Source: Ancylobacter tetraedralis (GTDB taxonomy: Bacteria; Pseudomonadota; Alphaproteobacteria; Rhizobiales; Xanthobacteraceae). Taken from it: a stretch of 64,000 nucleotides of DNA. A model generated the notes under the pieces. It was not told the origin of the DNA. It saw only the letters and a list, made by a program, of their open reading frames with translations, and made no database searches. Of this stretch, positions 46,336 to 54,053 are shown piece by piece. A program made the position numbers and the translations under genes. Where the stretch lies: the NCBI RefSeq assembly GCF_014195655.1, contig NZ_JACICD010000005.1:1-64000 (forward strand). Reading direction: 5' to 3'. The stretch's first letter is position 1, and each line of letters begins with the position of its first letter.

Positions 46336-47967
46336 TCATGCGATTTTCTTGCCAAGATCCTTCAGGATTTCGCGCGCCGCATTATGGCCGGGGATGCCGG
46401 ACACCCCGCCACCCGGATGCATCGACGAGCCGCAGATATAAAGGGAGGCGATCGGCGTGCGGTAATCAGCATAGCCTGATATCGGCCGCTGGAAGAAGAG
46501 CTGATCGGGCGATAGTTCGCCGTGGAAGATATGGCCCTGTGGAAGGTTGACCACCCGCTCGATATCGGGAGCGACCAGCAGCTGCGCCTCGATCACGTCG
46601 TTACGGAAGCCCGGCGCGAAACGTTCGATGGCCTTGAAGACGGTGTCCTTGAAATTGTCCTTCTCGGTCGCCCAGTCGCCCCCCTTGAGCGTGTAGGGCG
46701 CATGGCCGCCGAACAGGTTCACCACATGCTTGCCGGGCGGCGCCAGCGTGTCGTCGACGATGGTCGGCACGACCGGCGTGATGAAGGGCTCGCTCGAATA
46801 CCAGCCATATTTCGCCGCGTCATAGGCGCGCTCGAGATAGTCGATGTCCGGGGCGATGTGCATGTAGGTTGGATAGGAGAACGAACCGATGGCGCCCTCG
46901 CGCTTGACCCGCTCGAGGATCTTGTATTGCGGCGGGCGCTCGCAGGCGATGTTCATCTTGAACGCGGTGCCCATGGTCCGGTAGCCCTTGATCTCGCGCA
47001 CGACCTCGTCGGGCAGATTTTCCGCGCCGACGAGGTCGAGATAAAGATGGGGGGCTGACGCATTCGAGGCAAAAATCTTGGCGCGGTAGGTCCGCCCGTC
47101 GGCGGTCGCCACTTCGGTGGCGCGCCCGTTGCGGGTGCGGATTTCCTTCACCTCCGCCCCGGTGATGATCTCGACGCCGAGCGAGGTGACGGACGACGCC
47201 AGTGCCTGGGTGATGGATCCCATGCCGCCCTTGATGAAACCCCAGCCGCCGGCGCCCTCATGCTCGCCCATCACATGGTGCATGATGACATAGGCCGAGC
47301 CCGGCGATTTCGGCCCGGCAAAGGTGCCGATGGACGCATAATAGGCCAGCACCGCCATTACGCGTTCATCTTCGAACCATTCGCGCAGGAAGTCGTAGGC
47401 CGACATGGAAAGCATGTCGACGATGCGATACATCTTGCGGCCGACCTTGCGGTACTTCCACAGGAGCTTGCTGGCATCCCTGAAGGTCTTCCAGTCCCGC
47501 CGCGCGGGATCGATCGGCGTTTCCCACAGCACCTGCCGGACGATGCGGGTCGCCTCCTGCAGATAGGCGTCGAAGGCGGGATAGATCTCCGCGTCGTGCT
47601 TGGAGAAGCGGGCGAAGGACGCCTGCGTCTTCGCCATATTGTCGGAGAAGGTGATGTAGTTGTCGCTGTCATCGACGGGCGACACCATGTCCGAGCAGGG
47701 CAGCACCACGAGCCCGTGCTTCTTCAGCTCGAAATCGCGGATGACGCGCGGGTGCAGCAGGCTCATCAGATAGGAGAAGATCGAGGCACGGAAGCCCGGC
47801 GCGATTTCCTCCGTCACCGCCGCGCCGCCGACGACGCCGCGCCGTTCCAGCACGGCCACCTTGAGCCCGGCGCGGGCGAGATAGCCGGCGCAGACCAGGC
47901 CATTATGGCCGCCACCAATGATAACGGCATCGAAATCGCGCGCGAGCGCGTTCGGAACCACGGACAT
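46336..47967 (-). CDS. NAD(P)/FAD-dependent oxidoreductase, phytoene-desaturase-like
   Basis: A 543-residue flavoprotein. N-terminal GGGHNG FAD motif (VIIGGGHNGLVCAGYLARAG, residues 15-34) followed by ERRGVVGGAA, and C-terminal 'HPGGGVSGIPGHNAAREIL', mark the carotenoid-desaturase/PYROXD2-like amine-oxidase superfamily. In this setting a role in oxidising a C-N bond of the imported compound is plausible, but family members act on varied substrates. Confidence 0.88.
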   Translation of the reverse strand: MSVVPNALARDFDAVIIGGGHNGLVCAGYLARAGLKVAVLERRGVVGGAAVTEEIAPGFRASIFSYLMSLLHPRVIRDFELKKHGLVVLPCSDMVSPVDDSDNYITFSDNMAKTQASFARFSKHDAEIYPAFDAYLQEATRIVRQVLWETPIDPARRDWKTFRDASKLLWKYRKVGRKMYRIVDMLSMSAYDFLREWFEDERVMAVLAYYASIGTFAGPKSPGSAYVIMHHVMGEHEGAGGWGFIKGGMGSITQALASSVTSLGVEIITGAEVKEIRTRNGRATEVATADGRTYRAKIFASNASAPHLYLDLVGAENLPDEVVREIKGYRTMGTAFKMNIACERPPQYKILERVKREGAIGSFSYPTYMHIAPDIDYLERAYDAAKYGWYSSEPFITPVVPTIVDDTLAPPGKHVVNLFGGHAPYTLKGGDWATEKDNFKDTVFKAIERFAPGFRNDVIEAQLLVAPDIERVVNLPQGHIFHGELSPDQLFFQRPISGYADYRTPIASLYICGSSMHPGGGVSGIPGHNAAREILKDLGKKIA

Positions 47968-47988
47968 GGTTTCACCATCGAGAAAGAC

Positions 47989-48016
47989 GAAATTACAGGA
48001 GAAGCGGCGGAATTTC
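47989..48016. promoter_or_regulatory. GAAATT-N16-AATTTC inverted repeat
   Basis: GAAATT (47989-47994) and AATTTC (48011-48016) lie between the regulator stop and the FAD oxidoreductase start. The half-site resembles the GAAATTTC palindrome at 49797-49808, so both may be sites for the XRE-cupin regulator. Chance occurrence is possible. Confidence 0.3.
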
Positions 48017-48026
48017 TACACGATTG

Positions 48027-48644
48027 CTAGTAGGAAGGCGGCGTGATCGCCCAGATCACCACCGTCTCCTGGGTCGAGATATTGCGGTATTTGTGGGGAC
48101 GCACGGAAGCAAAGCCGAAGCTGTCGCCCGTGTTCAGCAGGTGCGTGACGCCGTCGACGGTGAGTTCCAGGGAGCCGGCCATGACATAGCCGGCTTCCTC
48201 GCCGATATGCGTATAGGCTTCGCTGCCGACACTGGCACCGGGCGCGAGACGGCAGAGCAGAAGCTCGAGCTGGCCGTCCAGCGAGGGCGACAGCAATTCG
48301 TCGACGATGCCCCCGCCATAATCCAGCGTCTTGCGATGCCCGCGCCGGACGGTGATGCCGTCCGCCGCCGGCTCGACAGGCCCTTCCTCGCGGAAGAACC
48401 AGCCGATCGAGACGCCGAGCGCCGTGGCGATCAGGTGGATGGCCTTGACCGAGGGTTCGGACAGCCCGCGCTCCACCTGGCTGAGCAGGCCCACGGACAG
48501 GCCCGTCTGCTCGGCGAGCGCGGTCAGCGTCATGCCCTTGTCGTGCCGCAGCACACGGATCGCATTACCCAGCCGCGCGCTGATCAAATCGGCCTTCTTC
48601 GGCGAAACCGACGAATCCTCGACCGTCGCGGCGCTGCGACTCAT
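48027..48644 (-). CDS. XRE-cupin transcriptional regulator
   Basis: A 205-residue regulator. The helix-turn-helix spans residues 22-75 ('LAEQTGLSVGLLSQVERGL') and the cupin sensing domain covers about 115-200 (PGASVGSEAYTHIGEEAGYV). Such proteins, for example PuuR, regulate polyamine and amine catabolism. It starts nine bases after the Rieske gene, so it is embedded in the operon it probably controls. Confidence 0.9.
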   Translation of the reverse strand: MSRSAATVEDSSVSPKKADLISARLGNAIRVLRHDKGMTLTALAEQTGLSVGLLSQVERGLSEPSVKAIHLIATALGVSIGWFFREEGPVEPAADGITVRRGHRKTLDYGGGIVDELLSPSLDGQLELLLCRLAPGASVGSEAYTHIGEEAGYVMAGSLELTVDGVTHLLNTGDSFGFASVRPHKYRNISTQETVVIWAITPPSY

Positions 48645-48653
48645 CCTGCGTCC

Positions 48654-49718
48654 TCACTCTGCCGCCGCGGCGATCGGTCCATCGAACCGAAGCGCATCCT
48701 CGCACATGCGATCGAAGGCGATCACCGCATATTCCTCGGACTTCGATAGCGGGGCCCGCGGGAAGACGCCACCATTAATATTCTTCTGTACCTTGGTGAT
48801 CACTTCCAGATCTTCCGTGATGATCTGGGCTGACCAGTCCGCCGTCTTCTGGTTTTCTTCGGCCTTCTCGGGCGAGATGTCCTCGAAGAAATACCAGTTG
48901 ATATGCTTGAGCTTGCCGGGGCCGAGCGGCTCGACCGTGGCGATCGAGGAGCCCCAGTCGTAGAGGTTCAGCATCAGGAAGGGGAAGCGGTAGAGATAGC
49001 AGCCCTGCGTGTCGTCCATCGAACGGCCGGGCGCCTGCAGGTGGAAGTATTTCTGCTCGGGAAAGACGTTGATCTCATAACGATCAATGTCGAGCGTCGC
49101 ACAGAGGCCCGGATGCATCGCCCGGCAATGATAGCATTCGAGGTAGTTTTCGCCGTAGATCTTCCAGTCGACGTCGACGACACGCTCTTTCTTGTTGAAA
49201 TAGTGCTGCCGCTCCAACGGGAAAGGCGCGGCGAGATCGACCACCGGGCCGAGCCATTCGACCAGCGAGGGACCGCCTCGGTCCAGGCGCACGAAAACGA
49301 GGCCGCGCCACTCCTCGCAATCGGCCGCGATCAGCCCCCATTCCGAGGCGTCGAACTTGGTTTCCGTGCCGAAATTCACCGCCTTGAAAAGGCGCCCGTC
49401 CCGGCGATAGCTCCAGCTGTGATAGGGGCAGACGATCAGTCCGCCGCAGGAGCCGGTCTCGCCCGACACGAGCTGGGCGGCGCGGTGGCGACACAGATTG
49501 TGAAAGGCCCGCACCTTGCCGTCATCGCCGCGGATGGCGAAGATGCCATGGCCCGAGAGCTCTCCGGTCACATAGTCGCCGGGGTTCGGGATGCGCTCGG
49601 ACCACGAGAACAGTAGCCAGTTCTTCGCAAAGATCTGTTTGCGCTCGGCCTCGAAGCGGGCGGGATCGCGATAGGCGGATGCGGGAAGGGACCATTCGGC
49701 GTCATTGCCAAGTATCAT
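48654..49718 (-). CDS. Rieske non-heme iron oxygenase alpha subunit
   Basis: A 354-residue oxygenase. Rieske ligands are Cys76, His78, Cys97 and His100 (18 residues between the two pairs). The catalytic iron ligands are His197 and His202 in NYLECYHCRAMHPG, with an Asp in the later ITEDLEV segment. This alpha-only, short form resembles demethylases and monooxygenases that act on quaternary or methylated amines (glycine betaine, stachydrine, carnitine type) as well as some aromatic oxygenases. No reductase gene is adjacent. First gene of the leftward run; divergent from the ThDP decarboxylase. Confidence 0.87.
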   Translation of the reverse strand: MILGNDAEWSLPASAYRDPARFEAERKQIFAKNWLLFSWSERIPNPGDYVTGELSGHGIFAIRGDDGKVRAFHNLCRHRAAQLVSGETGSCGGLIVCPYHSWSYRRDGRLFKAVNFGTETKFDASEWGLIAADCEEWRGLVFVRLDRGGPSLVEWLGPVVDLAAPFPLERQHYFNKKERVVDVDWKIYGENYLECYHCRAMHPGLCATLDIDRYEINVFPEQKYFHLQAPGRSMDDTQGCYLYRFPFLMLNLYDWGSSIATVEPLGPGKLKHINWYFFEDISPEKAEENQKTADWSAQIITEDLEVITKVQKNINGGVFPRAPLSKSEEYAVIAFDRMCEDALRFDGPIAAAAE

Positions 49719-49796
49719 CTTAATTCCCCGGCTGGATTGTTGTTATCTTCATGCTAGTGAAAATGGGACGTGTTGCAAGGTGGTTTTTTTTGAGAT

Positions 49797-49808
49797 ATGA
49801 AATTTCAT
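49797..49808. promoter_or_regulatory. Perfect 12-base palindrome ATGAAATTTCAT
   Basis: Lies in the 268-base divergent promoter region, about 79 bases before the Rieske gene and 179 before the decarboxylase gene. Surroundings are AT-rich (TTTTTTTTGAGAT just to the left). A candidate operator for the XRE-cupin regulator. Confidence 0.45.
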
Positions 49809-49986
49809 GTCGACGGCCCGCATCCCTCGGCCGCATGGCCCTTGCGCCTGCCGTTGGAAGTCGAGGCCTCCTGATAAGATCGCGCATTTCTCGCGAGAAT
49901 ACTGTCGATGACCTCTCCAGTCGCGACACTAACCATCCCATCGAACAGGAGTTTCACTCCTGCGCGACCCATCAGGTTGTCTCTTC

Positions 49987-51612
49987 ATGAAAAGCGCAGG
50001 CATCTATCTGTCGCAGCTGCTCGAGATCTACGGCGTCGACACCGTTTTCGGCATTCCGGGCGTTCACACGGTTGAACTGTATCGCGGGCTGGCGGGCAGC
50101 TCCATCCGGCATGTGACGCCGCGTCATGAGCAGGGCGCCGGCTTCATGGCGGATGGATACGCCCGCGTGACCGGGCGCCCGGGCGTGTGCTTCATCATCA
50201 CCGGCCCGGGAATGACCAATATCCTCACCGCCATGGGGCAGGCCTATGGCGATTCCGTCGCCATGCTGGTCATTTCCACGGTCAACGCGCATGGCCGGAT
50301 GGGCTCGGGCGAAGGCTGGCTGCATGAATTGCCCCAGCAGCAGGCGCTGGTCTCCGGCGTCTGCGCCTTCAGCCGCACCCTCCACACGGTCGAGGAAATC
50401 GCCCCGGCGCTCGCCCAGGCCTTCGCCGTGTTCGGTGGCGAGCGGCCGCGCCCGGTGCATCTCGAATTGCCGATCGACGTGATGCTGGCCTCGGCGGACC
50501 ACCTGCCGCTGCCCGCCGCGGTCAGCCGGCTCGCCCGGCCCTCGCCCAATGCCGCGTCGCTCGATGAGGCGGCGCGCTGGCTCACCGCCGCGCGGACGCC
50601 GCTCATTCTGGCGGGTGGTGGCGCGGCGCGGGCGGCCGTGGAGGTGCGCGCGCTGGCCGAACGGATCGATGCCCCCGTGGCGATGACGATCAATGCGCGT
50701 GGCATCCTGCCGCCGGAACACCCCCTCGGCGTTCATCTCACCGCCAGCCTGCGCGCCACACGCGAACTCATCGCCGAGGCGGACGTGGTGCTGGCGCTCG
50801 GCACGGAATTCGGCTCCACCGATTACGATTTCAATGTCGATGGCGGCTTCGCCATTCCCGGCCAGCTTATCCGCGTCGACATCGACCCGCGCCAGATCAT
50901 GCGCACCATTCTGCCGCAGCTCGGCATTGTCGGCGATGCCGGGGCGGCGGCCCGCGCGCTGGCGGCGCTCATTCCGCCCCGCCCGCGCGGAGCCGGCGCG
51001 GCCCGCGCCGAGGCGGTGAAAGCTCGCTACATCAGGGACATCGCGCCCGACATGCGCGGCGATCTCCTTCTGCTCGACACGGTGCGCGAGGCCCTGCCCG
51101 GCGCCATCATCGTCGGCGACTCCACGCAGCTGGTCTATGCCGGCAACATCGCCTTCGTGGCGGAGACGCCCTCCAGCTGGTTCAACTCGGCCACCGGCTA
51201 CGGCACGCTGGGCTATGGCCTGCCGGCGGGCATCGGCGCCAAGATCGCCGCGCCCGACCGCCCGGTCGTCGTGCTCTCCGGCGATGGCGGCCTGCAATTC
51301 ACCCTTGCCGAACTCGCCAGCGCCGTGGAAGCGCAGGCGCCGATCATCCTGCTGCTGCACGACAATGGCGGCTATGGCGAGATCAAGTTCTATATGACCG
51401 CGGCGCAGGTCGCCCCGCTCGGCGTCGATCTCGTCAATCCGGACTTCCTCGCCGTGGGCGCCGCCTTCGGCTGGGCGGCGCAGCGGATCCACGATCCCGA
51501 CCACCTGGCGCCGGCCCTGCTGGCGGCGGCGGCCCGCACGCGCCCGACGCTGATCCTGTTCGGCGACGACCTCCGGCAGATCGCCCGGGAGCGCGCGCCC
51601 GCGTCCGGATAG
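49987..51612 (+). CDS. ThDP-dependent decarboxylase/acetolactate-synthase-like (candidate 5-guanidino-2-oxopentanoate decarboxylase)
   Basis: A 541-residue thiamine-diphosphate enzyme. N-terminal 'YGVDTVFGIPGVHTVELYRGL' and the catalytic Glu in RHEQGAGFMADG; ThDP-binding GDGGLQFTLAEL..NNG-type motif (GDGG..HDNGGYGEI) near residues 435-465. Sequences of this length and N-terminus are often annotated as 2-keto-arginine (AruI) decarboxylase, which fits an amine/guanidine cluster, but I recognise this only by resemblance. It is divergent from the Rieske gene and 104 bases upstream of the Fae homologue. Confidence 0.84.
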   Translation: MKSAGIYLSQLLEIYGVDTVFGIPGVHTVELYRGLAGSSIRHVTPRHEQGAGFMADGYARVTGRPGVCFIITGPGMTNILTAMGQAYGDSVAMLVISTVNAHGRMGSGEGWLHELPQQQALVSGVCAFSRTLHTVEEIAPALAQAFAVFGGERPRPVHLELPIDVMLASADHLPLPAAVSRLARPSPNAASLDEAARWLTAARTPLILAGGGAARAAVEVRALAERIDAPVAMTINARGILPPEHPLGVHLTASLRATRELIAEADVVLALGTEFGSTDYDFNVDGGFAIPGQLIRVDIDPRQIMRTILPQLGIVGDAGAAARALAALIPPRPRGAGAARAEAVKARYIRDIAPDMRGDLLLLDTVREALPGAIIVGDSTQLVYAGNIAFVAETPSSWFNSATGYGTLGYGLPAGIGAKIAAPDRPVVVLSGDGGLQFTLAELASAVEAQAPIILLLHDNGGYGEIKFYMTAAQVAPLGVDLVNPDFLAVGAAFGWAAQRIHDPDHLAPALLAAAARTRPTLILFGDDLRQIARERAPASG

Positions 51613-51716
51613 ACGCCGGCGCCCCCCACCCCTCGCCACAGCCGCCCCTCTCCCCCGGTCGCCGCGCCCGGGTCGATGACGGCTGCCCTTCTCACGACCC
51701 GAAATGGAGACTGTCC

Positions 51717-52253
51717 ATGTCCAAATTTGTATTCCGCACCGGCGAAGCCACCGTCCTCGCGGCCAAGGGCCAGTACACCGACGCGATGCCCGAAATCCTG
51801 ATCGGCTCGGTCGACGGCCCGGTCGGCGTCGGCTTTGCCAGCATGCTCGGCCAGGTGCAGGGCCACACGCGCATGTTCGTCATCCGCGATCTCAACCAGC
51901 TGGTGCGGCCGGCCACCATCATGACGACCAAGGCCACCATCGAATCGGCGGCCTATGTCGGCCTGCTCGGCGGTGTGGTTCAGGGCGCGCTGGGCGATGC
52001 CATCGTCGATTCGCTGGCCGAGGGCGTGTTCCCCGGCGACGCGACCGAAGAGCTGTGCATGATCGCCACCGTGTGGCTCGATCCGCGCTGCGCCACCCAT
52101 GCCGAGCTCGACAAGCGCGACCTCTACCGCACCAACTATGAGGCGATGAAGCTCGCCATCAGCCGAGCAATGCGGGGCGAGCCCACGCGCGAGCAGCTCA
52201 TCGCCAATCGCCAGACCATCCAGCACTACGCTCTGAAGGGCGTGCTCGGCTGA
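51717..52253 (+). CDS. Formaldehyde-activating enzyme (Fae) homologue lacking the N-terminal catalytic histidine
   Basis: A 178-residue protein clearly of the Fae family: RTGEATV at the start, 'RPATIMTTKATI', 'SLAEGVFPGDATEEL' and 'TNYEAMKLAISRAMRGEP' align with Fae, which condenses formaldehyde with tetrahydromethanopterin. The catalytic His of Fae lies in an AHIDLIIG segment; here the same position reads AMPEILIG, and no histidine occurs before residue 49. It may therefore bind formaldehyde or a pterin without catalysis, or catalyse a different reaction. Position after the ThDP gene and opposite a possible demethylase fits a formaldehyde-related role. Ribosome site TGGAGA. Confidence 0.85.
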   Translation: MSKFVFRTGEATVLAAKGQYTDAMPEILIGSVDGPVGVGFASMLGQVQGHTRMFVIRDLNQLVRPATIMTTKATIESAAYVGLLGGVVQGALGDAIVDSLAEGVFPGDATEELCMIATVWLDPRCATHAELDKRDLYRTNYEAMKLAISRAMRGEPTREQLIANRQTIQHYALKGVLG

Positions 52254-52272
52254 GCGGAACGCGCGTTCAGGC

Positions 52273-52306
52273 TCTCCCCTCCCGCGAGCCATTGCACCGG
52301 AGGGGA
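52273..52306 (+). terminator. Hairpin after the Fae homologue
   Basis: CTCCCCTCC pairs with GGAGGGGAG (9 bp, 16-base loop), 20 bases past the stop. It precedes a stronger hairpin at 52328. Confidence 0.45.
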
Positions 52307-52327
52307 GGCCCCGCAACCCCCTGAGGC

Positions 52328-52361
52328 AAACAGGGCCCGGCGATACGCGAGGGCCCTGTTT
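52328..52361. terminator. Bidirectional terminator hairpin
   Basis: AAACAGGGCCC and GGGCCCTGTTT form a perfect 11-bp stem with a 12-base loop. The stem itself supplies A/T runs on each side, so it can terminate both the Fae gene (+) and the small secreted-protein gene (-). Confidence 0.7.
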
Positions 52362-52417
52362 GATTCGATACGCCATCCGCTGCCGATGACGCGACAAAGG
52401 CAAAGGACGCGGCCGTG

Positions 52418-52708
52418 CTACGGCGCCATGATCTGCGGCACGCCGCAATTGGGCGGCACGCAATCAGGCAGCTTGATGTCGGCCGCCTTGCCTTCCGGCG
52501 GCGGGCCCGGCAGCGGCACCAGTTCCCCGGTCAAGGGTTGAGGTCCATCCGGGCCGGGACTGAGATTGTCCGAGTTGCCCGGCTGCGGCGGAGGCGGATT
52601 GATGATGCTGTTCAGCGGCGGGTTCGCCTCCTGGGCCAGCGCCGGCAGGCCCAGCGCTGCAAACAGCAGCGCGACGGCTAAACAGGTAGCAGAAACGATC
52701 ATCTTCAT
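52418..52708 (-). CDS. Secreted proline-rich small protein, 96 residues
   Basis: The start at 52708 follows GGGGGA and gives a signal peptide (MKMIVSATCLAVALLFAALGLPALA). The mature ~70 residues are Pro-rich (NPPPPQPG, GPPPEG) with two cysteines near the end (DCVPPNCG). Family not recognised. Convergent with the Fae homologue. Confidence 0.6.
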   Translation of the reverse strand: MKMIVSATCLAVALLFAALGLPALAQEANPPLNSIINPPPPQPGNSDNLSPGPDGPQPLTGELVPLPGPPPEGKAADIKLPDCVPPNCGVPQIMAP

Positions 52709-52814
52709 TGCGAGTCCCCCCGGCACGAGCCCGCGAGGACATTATCACCGGCAATGCCTGTGAAGAAGCCGCACCGGTGAAGAGGAAACTGCGCACACGT
52801 ATGTTCTTGAGATT

Positions 52815-53123
52815 TCACTGCCTTCGGAAGCGCCAGGGAACGGGTCCAAGCGCCATTTCGAAATCTGCGTGCCAGCCGGCACGTCTACGAGCCTGTCCGG
52901 CTGGATCGTGCTCTTCGGTCTCGTTCGAAGCCCTCGCGCTCCGCCATTTCGGTTCCAAACTGGACACGCCGATTGCCGCCGGTTTCCCGCCTTGGGCAGC
53001 CGAAGAAAGCGCTCTCAGCAAGTCAGCCTTCGATCCCATGATGCGAATCTCGTCGTCGGCGACCTCGACGCGCTGCGCCAGCGCGCGTAGGTTAAAGGGC
53101 GCATCAAATCCATGGCACGGGTT
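52815..53123 (-). pseudogene. C-terminal remnant of a serine recombinase
   Basis: The frame encodes 'FNLRALAQRVEVADDEIRIM' and GSKADLLRALSSAA, followed by VSSLEPKWRSAR: the typical C-terminus of large serine recombinases in this group (RVEV..IRI.GSK.DLL.. PKWR). No catalytic domain remains, because the XRE regulator gene begins directly upstream (its TGA at 53124 is in the same frame). The tail then runs on as non-conserved sequence to 52815. A decayed integrase end. Confidence 0.7.
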
Positions 53124-53954
53124 TCACTTATCGAGTTGGGCGATCAGCGATCGCACCCGGTCGGCGTCCGCGCTGGATGCGGGATTGTAGATCACCATGC
53201 CGAGTTCGGGGCGGCCATCGACGGCGAAGGCTGAGAATTCCAGCACCAACAGGCCGACCTCGGGATGGTGAAGGCGCTTCAGCCCTTCGTGATGCGCCGC
53301 GATCTCGTTGTCGCGCCATAGCCTCTCAAACGCGGCACTCGTTCGAGAGAGGTCCTCCACCAGCTGCGTGATCTCCGCGGTGGCGCCGGCGCGCGCCACG
53401 TCAGCGCGGAATGACCCCACGACATACCGCGCGACGCTCTCCCAATCCTCTTGTATGGCGCGGATTCGCGAATTGCCGAACATGAGCCGGAGGATATTGC
53501 GTTGTTCGCGGGGAAGCTGGCCGTAGTCCGTCAGCACGGCCGCTGCCGCCCGATTCCAGGCGACCACATCCCACGTCGCCGTCTTGATGAAGGCTGGACT
53601 GGTGTCGAGTGCATCCAGCACGCGTTGCAGCCTCGGTGTCACGCCGTCGACCGGCTTGTAGCGCACCTCCGGCGGGCGGCCGAGTCCGAGCATGAAGAGA
53701 TGTTCGCGTTCGGGCTCTGTCAGCATCAGGCCCTTCGCAATACGATCGAGCACATCGGCGGACGGCGTGCCGCCGCGCCCTTGCTCAAGCCACGTGTACC
53801 AGGTTGGGCTGATGTTCGCGCGCTGCGCGACCTCCTCTCGACGCAGTCCCGCCGTTCGGCGGCGACCGCCGGTGAACCCGAATGCGGCAGGGTCGAGCCG
53901 GGTGCGGCGATCTCGCAGATAGAGGCCGAGCGAATTGCCGATATCCGACACCAT
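53124..53954 (-). CDS. XRE-family regulator with MmyB-like ligand domain
   Basis: A 276-residue regulator. Helix-turn-helix at about 30-75 ('VAQRANISPTWYTWLEQGRG') and the MmyB-like domain (about 100-270) with 'WDVVAWNRAA' and 'YNPASSADADRVRSL'. It is divergent from the SDR gene with 99 bases between, a common arrangement in which it represses the reductase. Both lie between recombinase remnants, so may be acquired. Confidence 0.9.
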   Translation of the reverse strand: MVSDIGNSLGLYLRDRRTRLDPAAFGFTGGRRRTAGLRREEVAQRANISPTWYTWLEQGRGGTPSADVLDRIAKGLMLTEPEREHLFMLGLGRPPEVRYKPVDGVTPRLQRVLDALDTSPAFIKTATWDVVAWNRAAAAVLTDYGQLPREQRNILRLMFGNSRIRAIQEDWESVARYVVGSFRADVARAGATAEITQLVEDLSRTSAAFERLWRDNEIAAHHEGLKRLHHPEVGLLVLEFSAFAVDGRPELGMVIYNPASSADADRVRSLIAQLDK

Positions 53955-54053
53955 GAGTATCCTGTTGATGTTTATACCCTGATAAGGTCACTACTTTAAT
54001 AGGAAATCACATAGGTCCACTTGGCTGGTCGAACAACCAGAAAGGTGTTTCCG

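Noticed and set aside
49719-49986. A riboswitch (guanidine or similar) in the divergent promoter of the catabolic cluster
   Set aside because: No paired-stem architecture resembling known guanidine riboswitches was visible; only a short palindrome.
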